DNA from: Saccharospirillum salsuginis
GTDB taxonomy: Bacteria; Pseudomonadota; Gammaproteobacteria; Pseudomonadales; Natronospirillaceae
Length of the DNA stretch: 64,000 nucleotides
Assembly (NCBI RefSeq): GCF_014651855.1
Contig: NZ_BMXR01000015.1
Location: 1 to 64,000 of the forward strand
Direction of reading: 5' to 3'
In this document: in pieces, positions 53,248 to 61,359 of the stretch
Layout of the letters: every line of letters starts with the position of its first letter
Position numbering within the stretch: the stretch's first letter is position 1
The notes under the pieces: model-generated
Databases searched by the model: none
What the model was told of the DNA's origin: nothing
Seen by the model: the letters and a program-made list of their open reading frames with translations, nothing else
Program-made: the position numbers and the translations under genes

Positions 53248-54504
53248 TCAACCAGCGTTTTCCAACAGCACCGCCACCCCCTGGCCGCCGCCGGCGCAGG
53301 CGGATGAAATACCGAATTGCTCGCCGGACTGTTGCAGCTGCCGGGCGACGGTGTGCGTCAGGCGCACGCCGGAGACCGCCAGCGGGTGACCGAAGGCAAT
53401 GGAACCGCCGTGGACATTGACGCGGTCCCGGTCGAGCCCCAGCTCGCGTTCACAGGCGATGTACTGGGCGGAAAAGGCTTCGTTGATTTCGAAACGCGAG
53501 ATGTCGTTCAAAGCCATCGATAGGTCGGCGAGCAAGCTGCCGATGGCGGGCGCCGGGCCAATGCCCATGATTTCCGGCGGCACCCCGACGACCGAGCCGC
53601 CGACGATGCGCGCCAACGGTCGCAGGCCATGGGCCCGAACATAGTCGCCGGACGCGACCAGCACCGCACCCGCGCCGTCGACGATGCCCGAGGAATTACC
53701 TCCGGTCTGGACACCGCCAAACGCCGGACGCAATTTGGACAGCACTTCGATCGGGCTGTGTCGGACATGACCGTCCCGGTCGAACCGTTGCACCCGGTCC
53801 GCCAGCTTCAGGCCCCGGTCGTTGTAGCCGTCCAGCGACCAGGTCGTGTTTTCCACCGGCACCACTTCGCCGTCGAAATAGCCGGTTTCCCAGGCCATTT
53901 CCGCGCAGGCGAAACTGCGGGCGGCGAATTCGTCGGCTTCCTCGCGATTGATGCCGTAGCGTTGGGCCAGGTTTTCGGCGGTGCCACCCATGGAGCAGTC
54001 CGGCGCGGTGTCGATGGTCGCTTCCCACAGGAAATCGCGGAAATCGACCTGCCCCATGCGGAAACCGGCACGGTGGGTGTAGGACGCCACCGGATTGCGC
54101 GACATCGATTCGGCCCCGGCGCAGAGCACCAGCTGGGCTTTGCCGAGTTTAATCTGATCCGCCGCGGTCAGGATGGCTTCGAAACCGGTGCCGCACAGAC
54201 GGTGCACCAGCAGGGCCGGGACGGACTGACGCACCCCGGCATACAAGCCGATGTGGCGTGGCAGCAAATAGGCGTCGAAACTGGCTTGGGCGACGTTGCC
54301 GGCGATCACCGCGTCGACATCGGTCGCCGGGACCCCGCTTTCCTCGAACAGGGCGCGGGCGGCGTAAATGCCAAGATCGGTCGGCGAAATGTCACGCAAC
54401 TCGCCGCAATAGTCGGCGAAGGGTGTCCGGCGGCCGTCGACCAGCCAGATGTCGTCGTATCGGGAGAGCAATGCACTGCGTTCGGAATCGGGATAGGCGG
54501 TCAT
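53248..54504 (-). CDS. Acyl-CoA thiolase (acetyl-CoA acyltransferase)
   Basis: A 418-residue thiolase: nucleophilic C104 in HRLCGTGFEAI, NEAF, GGSIAFGHPLAVSG with the active-site His, and the second Cys in SACAGGGQG. It cleaves 3-ketoacyl-CoA to acetyl-CoA and the shortened acyl-CoA. Its ATG overlaps the stop of the hydratase gene (ATGA). Confidence 0.9.
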   Translation of the reverse strand: MTAYPDSERSALLSRYDDIWLVDGRRTPFADYCGELRDISPTDLGIYAARALFEESGVPATDVDAVIAGNVAQASFDAYLLPRHIGLYAGVRQSVPALLVHRLCGTGFEAILTAADQIKLGKAQLVLCAGAESMSRNPVASYTHRAGFRMGQVDFRDFLWEATIDTAPDCSMGGTAENLAQRYGINREEADEFAARSFACAEMAWETGYFDGEVVPVENTTWSLDGYNDRGLKLADRVQRFDRDGHVRHSPIEVLSKLRPAFGGVQTGGNSSGIVDGAGAVLVASGDYVRAHGLRPLARIVGGSVVGVPPEIMGIGPAPAIGSLLADLSMALNDISRFEINEAFSAQYIACERELGLDRDRVNVHGGSIAFGHPLAVSGVRLTHTVARQLQQSGEQFGISSACAGGGQGVAVLLENAG

Positions 54505-55265
54505 GAGTCTTTCTTCCTGTTCAGAAACTGGCCGATGCGGGTCTGGACGTCCGGGTGGGTCTGGGTCATGCCGGCCACCAGGGATTCGGTGAACAGACCG
54601 TCGTCCATTGACATGCTGTCGATGCGGGCGACGGCGGTGACCATGGCCCAGTTGGACAGCGGGGAATTCCGGGCGATGCTTTCGGCCAGTTCCCGTGCCT
54701 TGGCCTCGCCTTCGCCCTCGCCCGTGAGGTAGTGCGCCAGCCCCAGCCGCTCGCCCTCGGTGGCGTCCAGCGTGCGACCGGTCAGCATCATTTCCGTCAT
54801 CCGTCCGCTGCCGATAACGTTCGCCACACGCACCGAAGCCCCGCCTCCGGTGAAAATGCCGTGGCGCCCTTCGGGCAGGCGAAAGTAGGTGGTCATTTCA
54901 GCGACCCGGACATGCGCGCAGGCCGCCAGCTCCAGCCCACCGCCGATGACGGCGCCTTTCAGCACCGCGACCACCGGCACGCCCGCCTCGTGAATCTTGC
55001 CGAACACCCGGTGCCACAGGCGCGAATGTCGTACCACGTCGAACGGCTCGCGCGCCTGATGCTCGGCCAGATCCAGACCGGCGCAGAAATTGTCGCCGGA
55101 ACCGGTCAGCAACACGACGCGGATGCCCTCGTCCACCGGGTCGAACAGAGCTTCCAACTGCAACAGCAGATCATCGTTGATGGCATTGTGTTTGTCGGGC
55201 CGATTGAGCCGGATGTGGGCGATGCCGTCCATCCGCTCCATCGTGACCAGAGGCGTCTTGTTCAT
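54501..55265 (-). CDS. Enoyl-CoA hydratase/isomerase
   Basis: A 254-residue crotonase-family enzyme with the oxyanion-hole segments GSGDNFCAGLDLAEH and KGAVIGGGLELA. It would hydrate an enoyl-CoA made by the long acyl-CoA dehydrogenase. It is the first gene of the minus-strand operon (hydratase, thiolase, SDR, acyl-CoA dehydrogenase) and faces the TRAP transporter genes across a 367-base regulatory gap. Whether it could also have lyase activity on feruloyl-CoA cannot be told from the sequence. Confidence 0.87.
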   Translation of the reverse strand: MNKTPLVTMERMDGIAHIRLNRPDKHNAINDDLLLQLEALFDPVDEGIRVVLLTGSGDNFCAGLDLAEHQAREPFDVVRHSRLWHRVFGKIHEAGVPVVAVLKGAVIGGGLELAACAHVRVAEMTTYFRLPEGRHGIFTGGGASVRVANVIGSGRMTEMMLTGRTLDATEGERLGLAHYLTGEGEGEAKARELAESIARNSPLSNWAMVTAVARIDSMSMDDGLFTESLVAGMTQTHPDVQTRIGQFLNRKKDS

Positions 55266-55342
55266 AGCGGTCGGGCCTGGTTGTTGTGGGTGGTTCCGGA
55301 CGGGGAAGGTCTTCCCGTCGTTGACTGACTTTCAAACTAGCC

Positions 55343-55367
55343 GATTTTTGTTGTACCTGTAAACAAT
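55343..55367. promoter_or_regulatory. Candidate MarR operator, site 1
   Basis: GATTTTTGTT, then GTACCTGTAAACAAT: a partial palindrome TTGTT...AACAA. It lies 78 bases before the hydratase start and matches site 2 at 20 of 25 positions. Confidence 0.55.
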
Positions 55368-55493
55368 TAATTTTTATAACAATTGGCAACAAAAATGCCC
55401 GCGCCTCGACTATTTGATGAAAATCAAGGACATAAGGCCTTATACAAAGCTATATCAGATGTCATTCCAGCCGAACCAAGAACAACACCAAGC

Positions 55494-55518
55494 GATTTTT
55501 GTTATAGACATAAACAAT
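55494..55518. promoter_or_regulatory. Candidate MarR operator, site 2
   Basis: GATTTTTGTT, then ATAGACATAAACAAT. It lies 115 bases before the dctP start. Sharing with site 1 suggests one regulator, probably the MarR protein at 59121, controls both operons. Confidence 0.55.
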
Positions 55519-55632
55519 ATATGACATAAACTAGATCCCACGATGGTCACCGACCTTCGACGTCGCGACACGAATTGCAACGCCCCGTCTGCGGGGAGTG
55601 AAAGAACAAGTCCAATAAACGAGGTTTAAGCG

Positions 55633-56763
55633 ATGATTAGGAAGACGCTGTTATCCACCCTGCCCCTGGTGCTGGCCGCGGCCGCCACCCTGGGCCAGCC
55701 CGCCCTGGCCAAAGAACTGCGCCTGGCGCCGGGTACTCCACCCGCGCACCCGGGCCATACTCCCCTGTTCACGTCTTTCCAGACCGGACTGGATGAACGC
55801 ACCGACGGTGAGCTGACCGGCCGCATTCTCGGCACCGAAGTGGTCAACCTCGGCAACATGCGCACCGCCATCCGCAGCGGCCTGGCCGACGCCGGCATGT
55901 TCCTGCCCGCCTACTTCCCGGCCGACCTGCCGGAAATCAACCTGGTCGGCAACCTGTCGTTCATGGGCTCCAATTCGCAGGCGATGGGCGCGGCCATGAC
56001 CGAGTACATCGTCACTTGCGGCGACTGCCAGAAAGAACTGGCGCAACTGGGCGTCGTCTATACCAGCAGCCATTCCAGCGACCTATATCAATTGCTGACC
56101 ACCAAACCGGTCCGTGACCTGGACGACCTGAAAGGCCTGCGCCTGCGTGCCGGCGGCCCGCAATTCTCTCGCTGGGCGGACTCGGTCGGCGCCACCGGTT
56201 CCAACATCTCGGTCGGCGAAACCTTCGAAGCCATCTCACAGGGCGTACTGGACGGCACCATCGCCTCCACCGCCGACCTGATCTCCTTCCGCCTGGACGA
56301 CGTGGTCAAATACGTCACCACGGTCAAGCTCGGTACCTACCACTCCACCATCTCGCACGCCATCGGCCGCAAGACCTGGGCGGATTTGAGTGAAGACCAG
56401 CGCCGTACCCTGGCCGAAGCCTCCTCCTACTCAAGCGCCCTCGCCACACAGCGCTGGGCACACGAAATGCCAAGCCAGGCCGAAGCCGCCGCCAAAGACA
56501 GCGGCATCGAATTCCTGCAACCGAGCCAGGCCCTGGTCGACGCCACTAACCGGTTCGCCGAGGACGACCTGGACACCGTCATCAGCGAGGCTGAATCCCG
56601 CTACGGCATGAGCGACGTCGCCGCCAAACTCGAGCGCTTCCAGTCCCTGGTGGACAAATGGACCGACTACGCCGAATCCGTCGACAACGACCCGGAACAG
56701 ATCGCCAACGAGGTCAATCGCCAGGTTTGGAGTCAGGTCGACTTTGGTAGCTATGGGATTTAA
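55633..56763 (+). CDS. TRAP transporter substrate-binding protein (DctP-like)
   Basis: A 376-residue periplasmic TRAP receptor with a signal peptide (about 1-26, ending ALA). LKGLRLRAGGPQFSRWADSV holds the conserved Arg that binds the substrate carboxylate, seen here as LRLRAGGPQFSRW. It should bind the aromatic or related acid used by the divergent CoA pathway. dctQ and dctM follow after a family C repeat. Confidence 0.9.
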   Translation: MIRKTLLSTLPLVLAAAATLGQPALAKELRLAPGTPPAHPGHTPLFTSFQTGLDERTDGELTGRILGTEVVNLGNMRTAIRSGLADAGMFLPAYFPADLPEINLVGNLSFMGSNSQAMGAAMTEYIVTCGDCQKELAQLGVVYTSSHSSDLYQLLTTKPVRDLDDLKGLRLRAGGPQFSRWADSVGATGSNISVGETFEAISQGVLDGTIASTADLISFRLDDVVKYVTTVKLGTYHSTISHAIGRKTWADLSEDQRRTLAEASSYSSALATQRWAHEMPSQAEAAAKDSGIEFLQPSQALVDATNRFAEDDLDTVISEAESRYGMSDVAAKLERFQSLVDKWTDYAESVDNDPEQIANEVNRQVWSQVDFGSYGI

Positions 56764-56855
56764 GCCAGTGGTTGGTGTAGTGCCAATGGCCTCAGAGGGT
56801 TGATTGATTCTTGGTGCCAGGGAACCCGCGCCGAATACCGGGGTGGTCCGTAAAC

Positions 56856-56969
56856 GTAGGGTGGGCAATGCCCACCATGGAAGGAGACACAGGCTCCGGT
56901 CTGTCTTTTGGCTGAACATGACCTTTGGTGACCCGAGCCCTACACGCTGGTGGGCCGTGCCCACCCTAC
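56856..56969. repeat. Family C palindromic repeat, copy 2 (dctP-dctQ gap)
   Basis: GTAGGGTGGGCAATGCCCACCA from 56856 pairs with the complementary stretch ending at 56969 with one mismatch. (The left arm is 22 bases: GTAGGGTGGGCA, then ATGCCCACCA.) It sits between the receptor and the membrane-subunit genes, where a stabilising hairpin could raise receptor mRNA level. Confidence 0.7.
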
Positions 56970-57005
56970 TTGCCATCTAGATCGATCACCACAACGGAGA
57001 CACCC

Positions 57006-57509
57006 ATGAACTGGCTATTCAAACTGACGGACCGAACCACCGCCGGGTTGGCTCTTTTGGGCACCCTCGGTGTGGCCGCCATGATGGTGCACGTCACGCT
57101 CGACGTCATCGCGCGTACGCTCTGGTCCGTCTCCATACCGGCCACGCTCGAAATCGTCACGCGTTACTACATGATCACCCTCGCCCTGCTGCCGCTTGGC
57201 TGGGTCGAATGGAAACGCCAGATGATCACCGTCGAACTGTTCACCGGACTGTTCGGACAACAGGGCGTGAAAATCATCGACGCCCTCGTCGCCATACTCT
57301 CCGCCGTGGTCTACATCGCCTTCACCCAGGCCACCTGGATCAAAGCCGTGGAACAATACGAACTCGGCGCCTACGTCATGTCGCTCAACTTCCCGATGCC
57401 CGTCTGGCCCACCTACTTCGTATTGCCGCTGGCGTTCGCGCTCGCCACCCTGGTCAGCGTGGTTCGCATTCCACAGCTGTTTATCACACCGCCCAAGACT
57501 GATTCATAG
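57006..57509 (+). CDS. TRAP transporter small membrane subunit (DctQ-like)
   Basis: A 167-residue protein with four membrane helices and the DctQ features TLDVIARTLWS, YYMITLALLPLGWVEWKRQM and a conserved ITVELFTG stretch. The ATG at 57006 has GGAG upstream. Works with DctM; the dctM start follows 8 bases after its stop. Confidence 0.88.
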   Translation: MNWLFKLTDRTTAGLALLGTLGVAAMMVHVTLDVIARTLWSVSIPATLEIVTRYYMITLALLPLGWVEWKRQMITVELFTGLFGQQGVKIIDALVAILSAVVYIAFTQATWIKAVEQYELGAYVMSLNFPMPVWPTYFVLPLAFALATLVSVVRIPQLFITPPKTDS

Positions 57510-57517
57510 GAAACACC

Positions 57518-58816
57518 ATGTCGATTGAAGTTGGGTTTTACGGTCTGCTGATCCTGCTCGGCCTGCTCGCTTTGCGCGTGCCGGTCGCCGTCGCCCTGAT
57601 CACCGTCTCGCTCGGGGGTCTGTCGTTCATGCTCGACTGGAGCACCGCCATCGGCATGCTCTCGTCCACGCCTTACGACTTTATCGCCAAATGGACGCTC
57701 AGCGCCGTACCCATGTTCCTGCTGATGGGCTTCATCAGCTACCACTCCGGTCTGACCGACGGCCTGTTCAACGCCGCCAAGGTTGTCTTCCGCTGGCTGC
57801 CCGGCGGGCTCGCCATTTCCAGCATCTTCGCCAGCTCCAGTTTCGCCGCCGTCAGCGGTTCCTCGCTCGCCTGCGCCGCCGCCATGGGTCGCATCGCCAT
57901 CCCGGAAATGGTGCGCAGCGGCTACAAACCCAGCTTCGCCTGCGGCACCATCGCCGCCGGGGGCACCATCGGCGCCCTGATTCCGCCCAGCATCCTGATG
58001 ATCGTCTACGGCGTCTTCGCCCAGGTCTCCATCACCCAGGTCTTCCTCGGTGGCATCACCATCGGCCTGATGACCGCGCTCAGCTACAGCGTCGTCATCC
58101 TCATCGTCAGTTGGCTGCGACCCGACATCGCTCCACGCGTCGAAGCCGGCACCGGCGACTACAGCGTCCGCCAGGCCCTGCTCGAAATCTGGCCGGTTCT
58201 CGTCCTCGGGGTCCTCGTCTTCGGCGGCCTGTTCAGCGGCTTCTTCACCGCCACCGAAGCCGGCGCTATCGGCGCGGCCGGAGCACTGCTCATCGCCGGC
58301 GTTCTCGGCCGCCTGAACCGCAACCTGATCAAAACCTCCCTGCTGGAAACCCTCTCCACCACCGCCTCACTGCTCATCATCGGCGTCGGCGCCAGCATGT
58401 TCACCCTCTTCCTCAGCCTGAGCGGTCTCGCCGGCTTTATCTCCGACGCCGTCTCCGGCTGGGACGCCAGCTACCTCCAACTCATGCTCATCGTCGTCGT
58501 CATCTACCTCCTGCTCGGCCTGTTCATGGAACCTTTCGGCGCCATGCTCATCACACTGCCGATCTTCCTGCCCATCTTCGAACAGTACGACATCAGCCTG
58601 ATCTGGTTCGGCGTCCTACTGGTAAAACTGCTGGAGATCGGCATGATTACGCCGCCGGTCGGGATGAACATCTTCGTGATTCGCGGGGTGGCATCGCAGT
58701 ACGCCTCCCTGGTGGATATATTCAAAGGAGTCAGTTATTACCTGGTGGCGGATATTGTTGTGGTGTCGCTGGTGATTTTCTTTCCGGGGTTGGTTTTGTT
58801 TCTTACGAGTGGGTAG
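57518..58816 (+). CDS. TRAP transporter large membrane subunit (DctM-like)
   Basis: A 432-residue inner-membrane protein with about 12 hydrophobic segments; GGTIGALIPPSILMIVYG and TPPVGMNIFVIRG are DctM signatures. It moves the substrate with sodium. Its stop codon overlaps the family D palindrome at 58813. Confidence 0.92.
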   Translation: MSIEVGFYGLLILLGLLALRVPVAVALITVSLGGLSFMLDWSTAIGMLSSTPYDFIAKWTLSAVPMFLLMGFISYHSGLTDGLFNAAKVVFRWLPGGLAISSIFASSSFAAVSGSSLACAAAMGRIAIPEMVRSGYKPSFACGTIAAGGTIGALIPPSILMIVYGVFAQVSITQVFLGGITIGLMTALSYSVVILIVSWLRPDIAPRVEAGTGDYSVRQALLEIWPVLVLGVLVFGGLFSGFFTATEAGAIGAAGALLIAGVLGRLNRNLIKTSLLETLSTTASLLIIGVGASMFTLFLSLSGLAGFISDAVSGWDASYLQLMLIVVVIYLLLGLFMEPFGAMLITLPIFLPIFEQYDISLIWFGVLLVKLLEIGMITPPVGMNIFVIRGVASQYASLVDIFKGVSYYLVADIVVVSLVIFFPGLVLFLTSG

Positions 58817-58858
58817 GTTGGGATGTTGGATTACGCGCTTCGCGCTAATCCAACCTAC
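58813..58858. repeat. Family D palindrome at the dctM end
   Basis: GTAGGTTGG...GGATTACGCGC-TTC-GCGCTAATCC...CCAACCTAC. The left arm includes the dctM stop. It may serve as its terminator; there is no T-tract. Confidence 0.65.
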
Positions 58859-58891
58859 TTCTTAAGCTTAATTGGGTGGCACATTGGGCTA

Positions 58892-59004
58892 GTGGTAGGG
58901 GCCGGGTATGCTGTGGAGGGGACATCTGAGGCAGGATGCCGAAGCTAAGCGCCCATGGATGGGTTTACAGCGGTCCCCGGAACAGCATACCCGGCCCCTA
59001 CCAC
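58892..59004 (+). repeat. Family A palindromic repeat, copy 7 (upstream of marR)
   Basis: Perfect 23-bp arms, 58892-58914 (beginning GTGGTAGGGGCCGGG) and 58982-59004. The core is variant: GCCCATGGATGGGTTTACAG then CGGTCCCC; the CCGCAGC hairpin of other copies is reduced to GGC/GCC. Confidence 0.8.
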
Positions 59005-59120
59005 GGGTTCAGCCACAAAAGCGGCAACCCAACCACGAACACAAACGACTGACAGAGAAAGATGATGATACAATGCCGAAATTGATGAAGACCGCATTCG
59101 ACCCGATCTCCGGAGTATCA

Positions 59121-59570
59121 ATGAGCCGAGAACGCAACGACATCGACTACACCATGCTCAACTCACTGGTCGGCTACCGCCTGCGCCGCGCCCAGCTCGC
59201 CTACTTCGAAAACTTCACCGCCACCTGCACCGAGCAAGGCGTCACCCCCGGGCTGTTCGGCATCCTCGCCATCGTCTACCACAACCCCGGCCTCACCCAG
59301 ACCGCCGTCGCCCAGGCCATCGAAACCGACCGTTCCGCCATGGTCGCCGCCGTCGACAAACTCGAAAAACTCGGCCTCATCGAACGTCGCCCCGCCGAAA
59401 ACGACCGCCGCTCCTACGCCCTCTTCCTTACCGGCCACGGCATAACCTTCACCGAAAATCTGCACAGGAAAGTACTCAAGCACGAAGCCCATTTCGAGGA
59501 AGTCATGAAAGACGGCGAGAAGGATTGGCTGCTCGACCTGCTCACCCGCATCATCGACCTGGATCGATAA
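59121..59570 (+). CDS. MarR-family regulator
   Basis: A 149-residue winged-helix regulator; DNA-binding region NPGLTQTAVAQAIETDRSAM and wing IERRPAENDRRSYALFLT. It probably represses the CoA and TRAP operons and is released by the acyl-CoA or the free acid, as known for regulators of hydroxycinnamate genes. The ATG at 59121 has GGAG five bases upstream; an in-frame ATG at 59073 with weak ribosome site would add 16 residues. Its 3' end overlaps the convergent SixA-CHAD gene by 20 bases. Confidence 0.88.
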   Translation: MSRERNDIDYTMLNSLVGYRLRRAQLAYFENFTATCTEQGVTPGLFGILAIVYHNPGLTQTAVAQAIETDRSAMVAAVDKLEKLGLIERRPAENDRRSYALFLTGHGITFTENLHRKVLKHEAHFEEVMKDGEKDWLLDLLTRIIDLDR

Positions 59571-60936
59571 CGAAATCGCCGAACGGGTCCATCGCCAAAA
59601 TGGCTTGACGCTCCCGCGTCTTGGCCGTGGACAGGTCCTTCAGCAGCTTGCGCAACCCCGGTTTGGCCGCTTTCGTTTGCTCCTGAAACGATTGCAGGTA
59701 CTGCAACTGCACGGTCAGATCCTGTAATTGGCCGAAGCGCTTTTGCCGCTGCTTGAGCGCCTTCATGCGCCTCCCTTTCGGATCGACCACCAGTTCCAGC
59801 AGATAGCGCAGTTTTTTCAACAGTTTGCGCAGTTCATGAAAATCGCCGTCCGGTGATGCCTCGGTCAACGACTCGAGTCGCCGATCGTGTTCGGCCACAA
59901 GCTCATCGACCGCGTCCTGGACCGATTTTAGCGTTACCGCTTTCGCCGCCTTCTCGAAATCCGCAGAGTCGAGAAAGGCTCGCCAGCTGTCCATCCGCTC
60001 CCGGTGTTGCTGACTGTTCAATCGTTCGAGCAAGGCCTGGTGCTGATCGTTTCGTTTCAATGTGAACGCGTCGAAGAGCTTCAGTTCGATCAGCGCTTTT
60101 CGATAGACGGTCTCTTTTTCCCAGTCACGAAGGCGCATCAGCAATACATCGAGGTCACGCAGTTCACTGGTGGCTTGCGCCTCGTTCTTCAATGCCTTCA
60201 GTTGCCGCTTCAACGGCTTGTTGCGTTGCAAACGCAGCAAGGCCTGTCCCACCGATCGGCTGCGCCGCAAATGGGTCCGGTACTGGTGCATGAATTCGGG
60301 ATCGGCTCCGACACGCACGCCCGGTTCAAGCGCTCCGATCATGTCGGATTGATAGCGCAGCAACGCCCGGGTCCGCTTCAGCAATTTATGTGCATGCACG
60401 CCTTTGGGTTTCAGCGGGCGCCGTTTCTTGAACGTCTTGTAGTCGACCCAGGCCGGGATCAGTTGATGGGTGATCGAAGCGCAACAGGGAGCGAGCTCGG
60501 CCCACCGATCGATCCGCAGTCGCAGCCTGACCAGGGCACAGGTTGGCAACGCCGGTAACGGTTCGTTGGCGAGCCGATTGGCCAGATCCAGCAGTGCCGG
60601 ATTATGGCCGACCAGAGTAATCTCCTCAACGGTTCTGTCCTCGGCCAGCCAATGCCAGAGGTCGTCGGCATCGAATGTGTAGAGGTCGTCATCGTACTGA
60701 ACGGTGTGGGTACGGTCGGCGAGGTCGGCGTGGTCCAGCAGAAAGCGCACAGTATCCGCCGTCCGACGAGCGGGGCTGGCATGAAGTTCCGAGTCGAACG
60801 CACCGCTAGCGTGCATCACCGGTGCCATGAAACCGACTTGCTTTCGACCCCGCCTGCCCAGGGGCCGATCCCGATCATCCAGTTGGTCATCGTCCCAGCT
60901 GGATTTGGCGTGACGTATCAGGGTGAGGTATTTCAC
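59551..60936 (-). CDS. SixA-type phosphohistidine phosphatase fused to a CHAD domain
   Basis: About 461 residues. The N-terminal part (to about 160) is a histidine phosphatase of SixA type: RHAKSSW with the nucleophilic His, SPARRTADT, and VGHNPALLDL. The C-terminal part (about 180-460) is a CHAD domain, helical and rich in Arg/Lys/His (HQYRTHLRRSRSVGQALL, HELRKLLKKLRYLLEL), the type that binds polyphosphate. The fusion suggests action on or near phosphate polymers. The GTG at 60936 has AGGAGG five bases upstream and is preferred to a TTG nine codons earlier. Confidence 0.85.
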   Translation of the reverse strand: MKYLTLIRHAKSSWDDDQLDDRDRPLGRRGRKQVGFMAPVMHASGAFDSELHASPARRTADTVRFLLDHADLADRTHTVQYDDDLYTFDADDLWHWLAEDRTVEEITLVGHNPALLDLANRLANEPLPALPTCALVRLRLRIDRWAELAPCCASITHQLIPAWVDYKTFKKRRPLKPKGVHAHKLLKRTRALLRYQSDMIGALEPGVRVGADPEFMHQYRTHLRRSRSVGQALLRLQRNKPLKRQLKALKNEAQATSELRDLDVLLMRLRDWEKETVYRKALIELKLFDAFTLKRNDQHQALLERLNSQQHRERMDSWRAFLDSADFEKAAKAVTLKSVQDAVDELVAEHDRRLESLTEASPDGDFHELRKLLKKLRYLLELVVDPKGRRMKALKQRQKRFGQLQDLTVQLQYLQSFQEQTKAAKPGLRKLLKDLSTAKTRERQAILAMDPFGDFVIDPGR

Positions 60937-61359
60937 GACGCCCTCCTGTGTAACAAGGTTCAAGACCTCAAGGGAGCCATTCCAATCTAGCAGGCTCGGA
61001 CGTCTTGTCAGTTATTTTTACACACCCCGCTTGCGGCGTTCCGATCCAACCTCACATAACACTGATCAGGTGATTGATACTGAAAAGGAAACCGTTCCAC
61101 GGCCTGAAATATGCAGCTTCACCGACCGGTTGAAGAGCGGGCTGATGCCCGGGTTGGATATGGAAGCCAGGCAGGAGAGCCGGCGGTTCAACCTGACCAG
61201 GAGCCTCTTCAGCCGTCTCAGGGGTACGACAAGGACGTCGTTATCCCCTGCCCATGGACGACTCGACATCAAGGGATGCGATCACCCACCTTACCGGTAG
61301 TTGAGCGGTCGGTATTCGGGCGTTTCCGTGTCACCCTGTGAATAACCGAGGTCCAGACC
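60937..61359. other. Gap upstream of the beta-helix gene
   Basis: About 420 bases without a convincing gene. One hairpin is visible at 61221-61248 (GGGG-T-ACGAC / GTCGT-TAT-CCCC). Otherwise I see nothing. Confidence 0.4.

Larger units (their letters stand above)
55266..55632. promoter_or_regulatory. Divergent regulatory gap between catabolic and TRAP operons
   Basis: A 367-base AT-rich gap (clearly richer in AT than neighbouring genes) with no gene. It carries two near-identical 25-bp sites (55343-55367 and 55494-55518). Confidence 0.6.

Noticed and set aside
8031..59004. CRISPR array
   Set aside because: Repeats are far apart, palindromic and in both orientations, without regular spacers or cas genes.
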